64,000 bases of DNA from positions 62,001 through 126,000 of the forward strand of contig NZ_SMAN01000003.1 in assembly GCF_004342905.1 (NCBI RefSeq). Reading direction: 5' to 3'. Of the stretch, positions 43,508 to 52,467 are shown in pieces (position 1 is the first letter of the stretch; each line of letters starts with the position of its first letter). A model generated the notes under the pieces. That model was not told where the DNA came from, searched no databases, and worked only from the letters and a program-made list of their open reading frames with translations. This DNA is from Melghiribacillus thermohalophilus (GTDB lineage: Bacteria > Bacillota > Bacilli > Bacillales > Alkalibacillaceae). A program made the position numbers and the translations under genes.

Positions 43508-44386
43508 ATGAAAGTACTTGGACTAAAGGTGAAAAATCTCATTTTTATATTAATTGGATCAGCTGTTTTTTCATTTGGCATCGTTCATTTTAATATACAA
43601 AATAATTTAGCTGAAGGCGGTTTTACCGGAATTACTCTACTATTGTATTACTTACTTCGCTGGGATCCGGCCATTACGAATATCCTGTTGAATGTACCCG
43701 TTTTTATTCTCGGCTGGAAACTTCTTGGGCGGAATACCTTTTATTATACAATAATTGGAACATTCGCCGTGTCACTGTTTTTGTGGATCTTTCAAAAGTA
43801 CCCATTATCTCTCATCTCCCTCCAGGAAGATATGACATTAGCCGCCCTGTATGCGGGAATATTTGTCGGAGTAGGACTTGGGGTTATTTTTCGCTATGGC
43901 GGAACAACAGGCGGTGTTGATATCATTGCCAGACTGGTACATAAATATATCGGCTGGAGCATGGGACGGACCATGTTTCTTTTTGATGCAGCTGTCATCA
44001 TTGCATCCATTTTGCTTTACCTTGAGCCCCTTGAAGGAATGTATACCCTTGTAGCTGTATTTATCGGAGCAAGGGTCATTGATTTCATACAGGAAGGAGC
44101 CTATGCTGCCAGAGGAGCGACCATTATATCCTCAAACAGTGATGAGATTGCCCGTAAAATTATCCATGATATGGACCGTGGTGTAACGGTACTTGAAGGG
44201 CGGGGAAGTTTTACCGGTGAAAAACGAGATGTGCTCTATTGTGTGGTAGGCAGAAATGAGATCGTCAGACTGAAAAACATCATTCAAGAAATCGATCCAC
44301 ATGCGTTTGTAGCCGTCGGAACAGTACATGATGTACTCGGAGAAGGATTCACACTGGATGAAAATAAAAATCCAATTACAGAATGA
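43508..44386 (+). CDS. ypjC: YitT-family membrane protein YpjC
   Basis: A 292-residue protein: five hydrophobic helices of the YitT domain (GIVHFNIQNNLAEGGFTGI in the first loop, RYGGTTGGVDIIARL later) and a C-terminal cytoplasmic DUF2179 domain (GVTVLEGRGSFTGEKRDVLYCVV). B. subtilis YpjC has the same architecture. No transport substrate is known. The ATG at 43508 has GGAGGTG 7 nt upstream. It is monocistronic on the plus strand. Confidence 0.86.
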   Translation: MKVLGLKVKNLIFILIGSAVFSFGIVHFNIQNNLAEGGFTGITLLLYYLLRWDPAITNILLNVPVFILGWKLLGRNTFYYTIIGTFAVSLFLWIFQKYPLSLISLQEDMTLAALYAGIFVGVGLGVIFRYGGTTGGVDIIARLVHKYIGWSMGRTMFLFDAAVIIASILLYLEPLEGMYTLVAVFIGARVIDFIQEGAYAARGATIISSNSDEIARKIIHDMDRGVTVLEGRGSFTGEKRDVLYCVVGRNEIVRLKNIIQEIDPHAFVAVGTVHDVLGEGFTLDENKNPITE

Positions 44387-44389
44387 GAA

Positions 44390-44520
44390 AAGCGGAAGCG
44401 ACCTGACTATCCGTGGCCAGGTCCACTGGAGGGTTCCCGGAGAGGATAATAGGGCACATCAGATCTAAAGTGGCCTGTCCTCTCAGTCTGAACTGGAGGA
44501 CTTCCTGTTAGGAAAAATCA
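44390..44520. repeat. Structured, repeat-like intergenic sequence
   Basis: Non-coding block containing AAGCGGAAGCG and ACTGGAGG elements typical of degenerate dispersed repeats in Bacillaceae, plus paired arms such as GAGAGGA (about 44437-44443) with TCCTCTC (about 44480). No matching copy elsewhere in this window, so repeat status is unproven. Confidence 0.4.
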
Positions 44521-44554
44521 AGAGGAATATCCCTTTTAACATTGGCTTACAAAA

Positions 44555-44587
44555 AAACCCTGATTGGATACATTCCAATCAGGGTTT
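44555..44587. terminator. Bidirectional terminator between ypjC and the YugP-type protease gene
   Basis: A 14-bp perfect stem, AAACCCTGATTGGA (44555-44568) with its complement (44574-44587), loop TACAT, A- and T-rich ends. Confidence 0.85.
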
Positions 44588-44589
44588 CA

Positions 44590-45276
44590 CTATTCTTCAT
44601 TATTCATGGCAACAAACATCAGTACAAAACGAAGCAGTTCAAGTAAGGCTACAACTGCTGCTGCAACGTAGGTTAAAGCAGCGGCATTGAGCACTTTTTT
44701 CGTCTCCCGCTCCTCATTGCTTCTGATCACGCCGGTTGCAACAAGCTGATTCATTGCCCGGTTGGAAGCATCAAACTCAACAGGTAATGTGACCAGCTGG
44801 AACAGAACGGCTGCCGCCATAAAAATAATCCCGACAAGGAATAGATTAGCCAGTTCTAATAACATACCTGCAAGAATTAAGAAAAACGACATGTTGGAAC
44901 CAAGATTGGCAACCGGTACAAGGGCATGACGAAAACGAAGAAAAGCATATTCCTGAGCGTCCTGAATCGCATGTCCCACTTCATGGGCAGCAACAGCAGC
45001 TGCCGCCTGAGAATGTCCGTGGTAATTTTGTGATGACAATCGTACGACTTTGGAGCGGGGATCGTAATGATCCGACAGCATTCCATTGACTTCCTCGATT
45101 TTTACGTGGTAAAGTCCGTTTTCATCCAAAATTTTTCTTGCTACCTGCGCACCGGTCATCATTGAAGAATTTTCAATCTGGGAATATTTTTTATAGGTGT
45201 TTCTTACTCTCATATTTGCCCATAGCGGCAAAACGAGCAATATTACAAAATAAATCAGATATGCACTTAATGACAT
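44590..45276 (-). CDS. Membrane zinc metallopeptidase, YugP family
   Basis: A 228-residue integral membrane protein with an N-terminal helix, a cytosolic loop containing the HEVGH zinc motif (His98, Glu99, His102), and three to four later helices. The preceding SSQNYHGHSQAAAAVAAHEVGH is the family pattern of Zn_peptidase_2. Substrates are unknown. The ATG at 45276 has GGAGGAG 8-9 nt upstream. It lies 36 bp after ypjB on the same strand, though in B. subtilis the yugP homologue is elsewhere. Confidence 0.88.
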   Translation of the reverse strand: MSLSAYLIYFVILLVLPLWANMRVRNTYKKYSQIENSSMMTGAQVARKILDENGLYHVKIEEVNGMLSDHYDPRSKVVRLSSQNYHGHSQAAAAVAAHEVGHAIQDAQEYAFLRFRHALVPVANLGSNMSFFLILAGMLLELANLFLVGIIFMAAAVLFQLVTLPVEFDASNRAMNQLVATGVIRSNEERETKKVLNAAALTYVAAAVVALLELLRFVLMFVAMNNEE

Positions 45277-45312
45277 AGGCCACTCCTCCATTTTATCAAT
45301 CTAACGTCAATT

Positions 45313-46104
45313 TTAGTCAGATTTATAGTCTGAGTCAACTTTTTTGTCCTGTTCCCGATTTTTTTCTCCTTTATATTTTTTCCATGATGCATACATTAAT
45401 GTCAAAATAATTAATCCACCTATTGTGAAAATCATCCATAGAAATGAAAAATTCTCCTTTTCTTTTTCTTTATGATCGGTTTCCTCCATCGTACGAAGCA
45501 TATCGAACAGAATCTTTTCCTGTTTTTGAGGATCAGGATTCTTCATGAGCACTGATAGTTTCGAGTGAATGTTCATAAACTGATCCAGGCGATCCAGCGG
45601 GTGTTGGATGACTAAAGATGGGAATATTTGATGATATAATGTTGCCGCACGAACAAACTTTTCATGGAATTGGTCGGGATGGCTTTCCAGAGCGTCGTAT
45701 ATAGCATTTGTGGTTTTATCTTTCCAAAAAGTATGCAGGGATCCATCATTAAACATAGCAGGATACAGCATTAAGATCAATGTTCTCGCTGACTCCATCT
45801 TTTTCTGTCGATCAACTGATGTTTTCAACAACGTTTTTTTCGTTTGATGAAAGACATCTGCTGCATATTGGTGTTTTGACTCATATAAATCCCCGTACAA
45901 TAACAGAATGTCATTGAGCCAGGCTTCATCGAGCATGTTTCCAGCCGTTTTAAAAGAACCGGATTCAACGAACTCGATAAACTGATACCATTTTTCCTCG
46001 ACAGCTTGTCTTTTAGAAGCAGATAAAACAGTGTGAAATTCATTCGTTAACATAAACAGACTGATACCAATGAGCAAGATATACAAAATCTGCTTTACAT
46101 TCAT
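45313..46104 (-). CDS. ypjB: Sporulation-associated membrane protein YpjB
   Basis: A 263-residue protein with an N-terminal hydrophobic signal/anchor (about 5-24), a helical extracytoplasmic region and a C-terminal membrane helix (about 220-242) followed by a Lys/Glu-rich tail. Position next to ypjA and ypjC and the architecture match B. subtilis YpjB, expressed in sporulation. No enzymatic motif is seen. Confidence 0.82.
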   Translation of the reverse strand: MNVKQILYILLIGISLFMLTNEFHTVLSASKRQAVEEKWYQFIEFVESGSFKTAGNMLDEAWLNDILLLYGDLYESKHQYAADVFHQTKKTLLKTSVDRQKKMESARTLILMLYPAMFNDGSLHTFWKDKTTNAIYDALESHPDQFHEKFVRAATLYHQIFPSLVIQHPLDRLDQFMNIHSKLSVLMKNPDPQKQEKILFDMLRTMEETDHKEKEKENFSFLWMIFTIGGLIILTLMYASWKKYKGEKNREQDKKVDSDYKSD

Positions 46105-46168
46105 GCTGTGACGACTCCTCTCCCGGATCCTTCTTTAACAAAATATGCTTCAGGAGAGGGTTTTAGAA

Positions 46169-46747
46169 CTAATGGCGGAAGACAGTCCGCCTTACAGAAA
46201 AGGAATATACAACAGCGATAGACAGTATACTCAGCCAGAATGTAAAGTAACCGATCTCATTCATATAGGTCGTCAGACTATGATAGACGGGCATCATTTC
46301 GAATACATAATCAATTACATCATTATGCAATGTCCATATAGCTGCAACGGTTAAATGGCGCATTTTGATTCGGTAAAAAGGAGCATATAAAAGTCCCTGT
46401 ATGGCCATTGCACCATGCGAAACAATGAGCATATAAGCTTCCCATTCAAGTGAACCTTCAATATATAGCGTCAATACATTCATAACCACTGCCCAGATTC
46501 CGTACTTGAACAAAGTCAGAAATGCCAGGGCTTCAATGTATGGAACATTGCGACCAAGTAAAAAGAACAGAAGGACAATGACAAAAAAAAGGCTGGCTGT
46601 TGGACTATCCGGGACGAAGATAAAAAACTCCGGGGGTGTTGCTTCTAGCTGCCATCGATACCAGTAATAACCATAAATGGTACCCAGCAAGTTTACCATA
46701 AAAAGTGTAAATAGGACCCTTTTGTCCATCAAAATTCCTCTAAACAT
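46169..46747 (-). CDS. ypjA: DUF1405 membrane protein YpjA
   Basis: A 192-residue membrane protein with six hydrophobic segments and the family's WQLEATPPEFFIFVPDSPTASLFF between helices one and two. Location upstream of ypjB and downstream of qcrC is as in B. subtilis. Start is uncertain between 46747 (GGAG 8 nt upstream) and 46729 (also with an upstream GGA). Function unknown. Confidence 0.8.
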   Translation of the reverse strand: MFRGILMDKRVLFTLFMVNLLGTIYGYYWYRWQLEATPPEFFIFVPDSPTASLFFVIVLLFFLLGRNVPYIEALAFLTLFKYGIWAVVMNVLTLYIEGSLEWEAYMLIVSHGAMAIQGLLYAPFYRIKMRHLTVAAIWTLHNDVIDYVFEMMPVYHSLTTYMNEIGYFTFWLSILSIAVVYSFSVRRTVFRH

Positions 46748-46775
46748 GCCTATAACTCCTTTAAATAAGTATAAG

Positions 46776-46803
46776 AAAAGCTGACTAGAATTAGTCAGCT
46801 TCT
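46776..46803 (-). terminator. Terminator of the qcr operon
   Basis: AAGCTGACTA (46778-46787) with TAGTCAGCTT (46792-46801), then TTTTCTT on the minus strand. Confidence 0.75.
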
Positions 46804-46810
46804 CTTACGA

Positions 46811-47587
46811 TTAATGTCCGCCTTCTTCGCTGTAACTTGCGATGAACTCAGCCAGCTGCTGAAGTTCTTCATCAGAACCATTAAATTGTCCCGCAGGCAT
46901 ACCACCGACACCATTTACGGCAATATCGGCAATCTCATCGGCAGTAAGACCCGTACCTACCAGTGTCGGACCGGCAGGTGAACCTTCAAGATTGCCTCCG
47001 TGACAGTTGATACAGCTCTGGTTTGAATATATTTCATATCCCGGATCCGTCTGGTCAATTTCCACTTCTTCCACAATTTTACCCATCTCTGCCCGTTCTT
47101 CCCAATTCACATGGGCAACAGCTTCATAGGTTAACCAGATGATCGAAATCACACCGATTAACATCATGCTAACCGCAATTGGCCGTTGATGCGGCCGGCG
47201 TCCTTTTCCTTTATCCAGGAATGGAGCAAGCAGCAATGCTCCAAAAGCCAGCCCCGGAATAACAACCGTTCCAATGACGACATAATCCCCGCTGGCAAAG
47301 TCATATTTCAAAAACTGATATAAGAACAAGAAATACCAGTCAGGCAGAGGTATATATGCCGCATCAGTTGGATCTGCCTCCTTTTCTAAAGGAGAAGGTG
47401 CTACGATCGTTAACGTAAGGAAACCGATCAAAAACACAGCCCCTACCAGCCACTCTTTTAATAGGAAATTAGGCCAGAACGGCTCTGTTTTACCGGGATA
47501 TTCTGAGTAATCTTTTGGAATAAACTTTTCTCTGGTTGCAGGGACACGGGAATCCCCGACAAACTTCATCCCTTTACCTCTATGCAC
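46811..47587 (-). CDS. qcrC: Menaquinol:cytochrome c reductase, cytochrome b/c subunit
   Basis: A 258-residue subunit with three membrane helices corresponding to cytochrome b subunit IV (PDWYFLFLYQFLKYDFASGDY), fused to a C-terminal cytochrome c domain with haem motif CINCH (Cys192, Cys195, His196) and distal Met near GGMPAG. The fusion is characteristic of the Bacillus b6c complex. It passes electrons from menaquinol to cytochrome c. The start is GTG with GGAGGG upstream. It closes the qcrABC operon. Confidence 0.95.
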   Translation of the reverse strand: MHRGKGMKFVGDSRVPATREKFIPKDYSEYPGKTEPFWPNFLLKEWLVGAVFLIGFLTLTIVAPSPLEKEADPTDAAYIPLPDWYFLFLYQFLKYDFASGDYVVIGTVVIPGLAFGALLLAPFLDKGKGRRPHQRPIAVSMMLIGVISIIWLTYEAVAHVNWEERAEMGKIVEEVEIDQTDPGYEIYSNQSCINCHGGNLEGSPAGPTLVGTGLTADEIADIAVNGVGGMPAGQFNGSDEELQQLAEFIASYSEEGGH

Positions 47588-47620
47588 AGTATTCCCTCCT
47601 TTATGGAACTGATCTCAATC

Positions 47621-48295
47621 TTACAGTGGTCCAGAGATACCCTGACGGCGAATCAAAACAAAGTGCACGGCCATTAAAGCAAATAATGCAGCCGGCAAGA
47701 AGAAAACATGTATGGCAAAGAACCGTGTGAGGGTCTGCGCACCTACGATTTCAGGATCTCCGGCTAATAGGACTTTCAGATGCTCTCCAATATAAGGAAC
47801 ACTTTCCGCAATCTGCAAACCTACCTGAGTGGCAAAAAATGCTTTGTTGTCCCACGGGAGCAGATAACCTGTAAAACCAAGTCCTAACATCACAAAGAAT
47901 ATTAAAACCCCAACGATCCAGTTTAATTCTCGTGGTTTTTTATAAGCACCCTGGAAGAAAACACGCAACGTATGTAAAAACATCATGACAATGACTACAC
48001 TTGCGCCCCAGTGATGCATTCCGCGTACAATCTGTCCATGAGCAACCTGTGTCTGCAGGTATTTGACGGAATCCCAGGCATTCTCGATGTCAGGCACGTA
48101 ATACATGGTTAAAAACATTCCGGATAAAACCTGTATTACAACGACGAAAAAGGTAAGTCCGCCAAAACAATAGACAAATGCAGAGAAATGATGCGCAGGG
48201 TTAACATGTTCAGGCACTTCATGATCGGCAATATCTCGCCAGAGCGGTGTAATATTTACACGCTCATCAATCCAGTCATATAATTTTTGTATCAT
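47621..48295 (-). CDS. qcrB: Menaquinol:cytochrome c reductase, cytochrome b6 subunit
   Basis: A 224-residue cytochrome b6 with four membrane helices and the two bis-histidine haem sites (HHWGASVVIVMMFLHTLRVF in helix 2 and FAIHVFFLPAALFALMAVHFVLI in helix 4). Cys43 in FVYCFGG corresponds to the cysteine that binds the third covalent haem in B. subtilis QcrB. GTG-free ATG start with GGAGG 7-8 nt upstream. It lies 3 bp after qcrA. Confidence 0.95.
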   Translation of the reverse strand: MIQKLYDWIDERVNITPLWRDIADHEVPEHVNPAHHFSAFVYCFGGLTFFVVVIQVLSGMFLTMYYVPDIENAWDSVKYLQTQVAHGQIVRGMHHWGASVVIVMMFLHTLRVFFQGAYKKPRELNWIVGVLIFFVMLGLGFTGYLLPWDNKAFFATQVGLQIAESVPYIGEHLKVLLAGDPEIVGAQTLTRFFAIHVFFLPAALFALMAVHFVLIRRQGISGPL

Positions 48296-48298
48296 GTA

Positions 48299-48811
48299 TT
48301 ACGCCTCCTCTCTTGGCTTGGCTTTACCTAAATAAAGCATACCGTCTTGAATTTTGTAATCATAGACATGTAATGGTTCTGTAGGCGGCGTATTAGGCAC
48401 ATTGACTCCATCTTTATAATAGAGGCCATCATGACACGGGCAATAGAAACGCTCCGGATGATTCTCACTGCCTTCCCAGCTCACCACACAACCTAGATGG
48501 GTACAGATTGGTGACAGGGCCAGAATACTTCCGTCCTCCTGCTTAAACACCCAGGCAGATTTTGTCACTTCAGATTCATACCAGGCATCGACCTGCTCAA
48601 TCGTGAAATCAAAGCGCTGCGGTTCAGTCGTGATTTTGTCGACTTCAACAACCGCTACAAAATCTCCTCCACCCTGGGCTTTCAAAACAGGATCAATTGC
48701 AAAACGAAGCATCGGTGACAGCATTCCAGCAGCCATAAAGCCTCCCACACCTGTCAGCGTATAGTTTAAAAACTGGCGACGGGAAACTTGCTTCTTTTTA
48801 TCTTCGCTCAT
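48299..48811 (-). CDS. qcrA: Menaquinol:cytochrome c reductase, Rieske iron-sulfur subunit
   Basis: A 170-residue Rieske protein. A twin-Arg-like basic start (SRRQFLNYTL) precedes a hydrophobic anchor (about 18-42, GVGGFMAAGMLSPMLRF). The [2Fe-2S] ligands are in CTHLGC and CPCHDG boxes. The SRRQFL signal suggests export by the Tat system, whose TatA subunits are in this window. Start 48811 has AGGGGGG upstream. It heads the qcr operon and has a good promoter. Confidence 0.95.
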   Translation of the reverse strand: MSEDKKKQVSRRQFLNYTLTGVGGFMAAGMLSPMLRFAIDPVLKAQGGGDFVAVVEVDKITTEPQRFDFTIEQVDAWYESEVTKSAWVFKQEDGSILALSPICTHLGCVVSWEGSENHPERFYCPCHDGLYYKDGVNVPNTPPTEPLHVYDYKIQDGMLYLGKAKPREEA

Positions 48812-48884
48812 TCCTTTCCCCCCTCTATTCATGTATTGCAACGAACAGGGTCGTATTTGTACACATGTTTACTAGGACATTACC

Positions 48885-48913
48885 ATGATAGCGTAAAGTT
48901 TTAGACCGGTCAA
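48885..48913 (-). promoter_or_regulatory. SigA-type promoter of qcrABC
   Basis: On the minus strand TTGACC (48913-48908), 17 bp, TATCAT (48890-48885). The start would be near 48878, about 67 nt before the qcrA ATG. Confidence 0.65.
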
Positions 48914-48949
48914 TAAAATTCACATTTTGTCAAAGATTTTACAAATGTT

Positions 48950-49411
48950 TTAACTATTCCAATAATTTTTGATTAAATCCCTGATCTGTTGAATATGGTC
49001 CTTAACCATATTTTGTGTTACTTTTGCATGAATATCCCCGTCTTTTGCAACCGGGATCCAGATTAATGTTCCGTCAAGGTCTTTTTCTTTCACTTTCCAC
49101 CCCTGATCAAAGGATATGTAGAAAATATGGCGAAAGGGAAGCTTGTCCATTTTTTCTGTAAATCGATTCAGCCGTCTGACCTCATCCTGATCAATGGATT
49201 CATAAATATATGGGGGAAGAGCTAAAATCCTTCCTTTAAACTCTTTTTCCAGCTCAAGGACCATGATGTCAAGAACTTCTTTCTGGAAGGCGATGGCGAT
49301 CATGTCTTCATCCATTTTCTCAAATGATACAGGAATCAGCGGAACAAGAACGGTATCCACATACGCTTTAGCCTGTATATAGCTTTTCAAATCCTGCCTG
49401 GTCCATTTCAT
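48950..49411 (-). CDS. ypiF: DUF2487 protein YpiF
   Basis: A 153-residue cytoplasmic protein with a Trp-rich start (MKWTRQDLKSYIQA) and AFQKEVLDIMVLELEKEF. It lies just upstream of qcrA as in B. subtilis ypiF. The ATG at 49411 has GAGGTG 8-10 nt upstream; a longer in-frame form begins upstream without a ribosome-binding site. Function unknown. Confidence 0.8.
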   Translation of the reverse strand: MKWTRQDLKSYIQAKAYVDTVLVPLIPVSFEKMDEDMIAIAFQKEVLDIMVLELEKEFKGRILALPPYIYESIDQDEVRRLNRFTEKMDKLPFRHIFYISFDQGWKVKEKDLDGTLIWIPVAKDGDIHAKVTQNMVKDHIQQIRDLIKNYWNS

Positions 49412-49640
49412 CTTTAAAACACCTCGTTTTACTATTTTCTGCACCCATTCAAAAATTCTATTCAACCATTTTTCCTCATTCATTTTGTTCATCAGCAGAT
49501 TTCAGAACAACTATACTATATCATAACTTAACTCTGTTATCTTTAACGACATCTCCCCATCTTGACAGGATTTTAGGGGATTCGGGTGCTCATTTTGTTT
49601 TTTCCGATATTCACCAGGTTTCTTCGATTTAATGGTATGT

Positions 49641-49666
49641 AAAAAACCCCCTGCAAATTCAGGAGG
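49641..49666 (-). terminator. Terminator of the ypiA-ypiB operon
   Basis: CCCCCTG (49647-49653) with CAGGAGG (49660-49666) and six Ts on the minus strand, 8 bp after the ypiB stop. Confidence 0.75.
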
Positions 49667-49673
49667 CCTCGTT

Positions 49674-50234
49674 TTAAGGTGTACATTTATGGTCAACCAG
49701 CTCATTCATTTTCTCAATCAGCTTATGGAACTTTTCTTTATCCCCTTCATCAAGTGCCCGATCGATCTCTGATTGAATTTGTTTTAACTGGAAATCATAA
49801 TGGACCTGATCTAGAAATTTTTCTGCTAATTTTCGGTCCTGCTTCGTGATATAGTAATCATCAGGGAGAAACGGGTTTTCTTCCAGCACAACAGCATAAC
49901 GGGGATGGCGGGCAGCATTTTTAAAGTTGAGTTGAATATAGATCGGTTCCATATCGTTAAGGCGAATATCGTGAAATGATTTTTCTGGATCAGTCGTCAT
50001 GATTTGTTCTTTATAAAATCGAAATGGAGGGTCATTGACACATTTAGTGGACATCACTACACCCCGTGGGCACAGCCTGGCTTCCTGGACGAAATGGACA
50101 TGTTCCAAAACTTTTTCGTGATTCATGATATAATTTAATATCCAGACGCTTTCTCTCCTCTTCATCTGGTAATGATTTAAAAACCACTGGATAAACTTCT
50201 TTTTTTCATAAGTGGAAACGGTCATGATTTTCAC
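49674..50234 (-). CDS. ypiB: UPF0302 family protein YpiB
   Basis: About 186 residues of the UPF0302/DUF2527-like YpiB family. The N-terminal [38 protein letters not shown] and the acidic C-terminal helix are the family core. The start is uncertain: GTG at 50234 is 4-5 nt after GGAGG, ATG at 50225 is 13 nt after it. It is 33 bp downstream of ypiA. It is widespread in Bacillus, function unknown. Confidence 0.8.
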   Translation of the reverse strand: MKIMTVSTYEKKKFIQWFLNHYQMKRRESVWILNYIMNHEKVLEHVHFVQEARLCPRGVVMSTKCVNDPPFRFYKEQIMTTDPEKSFHDIRLNDMEPIYIQLNFKNAARHPRYAVVLEENPFLPDDYYITKQDRKLAEKFLDQVHYDFQLKQIQSEIDRALDEGDKEKFHKLIEKMNELVDHKCTP

Positions 50235-50267
50235 CAGCCCTCCTTCCATCCGACCGGAACTAGAGCA

Positions 50268-51518
50268 TTAAGTTTCCATTCGACTGATAAATTCTTCCAC
50301 ATCCCTGTCGTGAGGTTCTATGTTTACATATTTATGCAATATGTTTTTGGCTTCTTCCATCCTCCCTTCTTCAACAAGAAAATACCCATATTCTTTAAGG
50401 AACTCTGCATCGTTTGTAAAAGAATTATATGCTTCACGGTAGTTGTTTAATGCATCATCATACGCTTCTATTTCGTAATTTGCCCGGGCAAGTTCCCAAT
50501 AATACAGGGGATCATCTTCCCCCATTTTGATCACATCGGTAAGCATTTCTTTTATCCGTTTATGGTTTTCATTCTTTTTATAATGTTCAATTAAAAACAA
50601 GACGGCTTCTTTATAGCCGGGGTCTATGGACAGAGCTTTTTCCACTAGCTCTATTGCCCGTTCATGCTGATTTAATTTTAATGCGATTTTTCCTGCCAGA
50701 AAGTACAGCTGTTTATTATATTCGTCATAGATTAAGCCTTTCTTCAGGGTTTCATAGGCCTCTTTAAGCATCCCTTCTTCCTCATAAGCCTTTGCCAGCA
50801 AAGGGTATACCGAGTGATAATACGGATCTCTGTCTAAAAGTTTTTGCCAGATGCCGATAGCCATCTCATTTCTATCTCCCTGATAAGCGGTAAATCCATA
50901 GCGAAATAATACATCTGGTGATTCTGTTTTTACGTCCTTATAAAACTCTATGGCTTTTTCAATTTCTCCGATGGCAGCGAAGGCTTCTGCCAGACGGAGT
51001 TTCACATCAACTTCCCCGTACATTCTCCCTTTTTTTATAGCCTTTTCGTAATGCGGAATACTTTTTTTATAGTCGCCGGTATGGAAGGCCAGTTCACCGA
51101 GAGCCAGATCAATAAGCGGCTCATCAGGTGCCATCCTTTTTGCCTTAAACAACTTGTTTTCAGCTACTTCAAACAGCCCCTGGGACTGATAAAGATCTGC
51201 CGACTGAATGAGCGCCTGCAGATAACCTTCATCTTCTTCCTGAAATCGATTTAAAAGTTCAAGGGCTTTTTCATCCTGATCTAAATCCGTATATGCTTCA
51301 GCAAGAGAGAGGGTTACCTCCTCCTCTTCGGGATAGGCTGCATGCAGCTCCTCAAGTAAGGGCAAAGCATGATCGACGAGCCCCCATTGCTGGTAAACCT
51401 GGGCAATTGAAAATTTTTCATCATCACTGGCTATATTCTGATAATTTCTTAATAAGCTTATGGCCTCTTCAATATCCCCCTGTTCGGCTTTCATGATTGC
51501 CTGTTCAATTTGCTGCAT
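50268..51518 (-). CDS. ypiA: TPR-repeat protein YpiA
   Basis: A 416-residue tetratricopeptide protein with about ten 34-residue helix-turn-helix repeats (pattern A-x-x-x-Y-x-x-G and P at repeat ends) from residue 15 to 405. TPR proteins scaffold protein interactions. It has no signal peptide or membrane segment. Its place between the aro genes and qcr operon is as in B. subtilis. The client is unknown. Confidence 0.88.
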   Translation of the reverse strand: MQQIEQAIMKAEQGDIEEAISLLRNYQNIASDDEKFSIAQVYQQWGLVDHALPLLEELHAAYPEEEEVTLSLAEAYTDLDQDEKALELLNRFQEEDEGYLQALIQSADLYQSQGLFEVAENKLFKAKRMAPDEPLIDLALGELAFHTGDYKKSIPHYEKAIKKGRMYGEVDVKLRLAEAFAAIGEIEKAIEFYKDVKTESPDVLFRYGFTAYQGDRNEMAIGIWQKLLDRDPYYHSVYPLLAKAYEEEGMLKEAYETLKKGLIYDEYNKQLYFLAGKIALKLNQHERAIELVEKALSIDPGYKEAVLFLIEHYKKNENHKRIKEMLTDVIKMGEDDPLYYWELARANYEIEAYDDALNNYREAYNSFTNDAEFLKEYGYFLVEEGRMEEAKNILHKYVNIEPHDRDVEEFISRMET

Positions 51519-51535
51519 TCATAACACCCTTCCTT

Positions 51536-52399
51536 TTACAGCTGGAAATGTTGTGGTAAAGATATCTTAAAAAATTGGCCAGCACCTTTCCTATCATCAA
51601 CAGTTTGCTTTAATTTTATCATGTTTCCCCGCATGATAGTAATATAGGGTGAAATTTTATGGAAAAAAACTTTGTCGGAATCCGTCTCAATATGCTTATA
51701 TTTCATCTCGTACAAATTAAAGTCGGTTAAACCATTTGGGTTCAGGTCCCCTTTTCGGGGTGCAATCCCGGTTTGAATCAGTGAGGAACGGGACAAAGGG
51801 AAAAATGAAAGATCGTCAGACAGCAAAAGAAACTGACAGTCCTTCAAAAATGCTTTTAGCATATCCTGGGATTCATCCTGAAAGACCGCAAAAGGAATCC
51901 GAAACAGCTTTTGTTCCTGATAGAGCCATTCCCATTTTTCCGGTAAGTCCTCTTCAGAATCTGCCCATACCGCAATAAAAGGAATTTTTTGAAGGGAGAA
52001 AAATCGAATCATTTCCTGGGTTAAAAATTTGATATTGATTTTGGGCACGACCGTGTAATCGATTGGGATATCGGAAAGTGCCTGTATATATTGTTGAAAG
52101 TGCCATTTCCAGATGTTTTTTTCGACTGGCAAAGGATAAATAGCAATAACAAGAGAGGCTCCCCTGTAAAGATACCGGCGGGCATGCATGAAACGTTTTT
52201 TCTGATCAGAAAAAGGAAACTCCAGATCGGTGTAAACTTTTCCAGGGGTCAAAAAGAAGTGAGATGAAGTGATTTCTCGAATCGTAAAATGGTGCTTGAA
52301 TGAAGGGGGATAAAACCGTTCCTGGCCAAATAATAGGTCTTTCTTCACCCACGATTCCTGATTCCAGACCAGCACCTGATCCCAGTAATATGCCTTCAC
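51536..52399 (-). CDS. Unrecognised 287-residue cytoplasmic protein
   Basis: Starts at GTG 52399 with GGGAG 7-8 nt upstream. The protein is rich in aromatic residues (especially Phe, Tyr, Trp) with no signal peptide or membrane segment. A motif LNPNGLTDFNLYEMKYKH lies near residue 220. No family is recognised. It is 17 bp before ypiA on the same strand, and 68 bp after the aroA stop, so it probably shares a transcript with ypiA. Confidence 0.65.
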   Translation of the reverse strand: MKAYYWDQVLVWNQESWVKKDLLFGQERFYPPSFKHHFTIREITSSHFFLTPGKVYTDLEFPFSDQKKRFMHARRYLYRGASLVIAIYPLPVEKNIWKWHFQQYIQALSDIPIDYTVVPKINIKFLTQEMIRFFSLQKIPFIAVWADSEEDLPEKWEWLYQEQKLFRIPFAVFQDESQDMLKAFLKDCQFLLLSDDLSFFPLSRSSLIQTGIAPRKGDLNPNGLTDFNLYEMKYKHIETDSDKVFFHKISPYITIMRGNMIKLKQTVDDRKGAGQFFKISLPQHFQL

Positions 52400-52467
52400 A
52401 CTCTATACTCCCTTCCTTTCGTTTGTACAGAGTATGAAGGCCTGTCTAAAAATATGAATGAAGCTAA

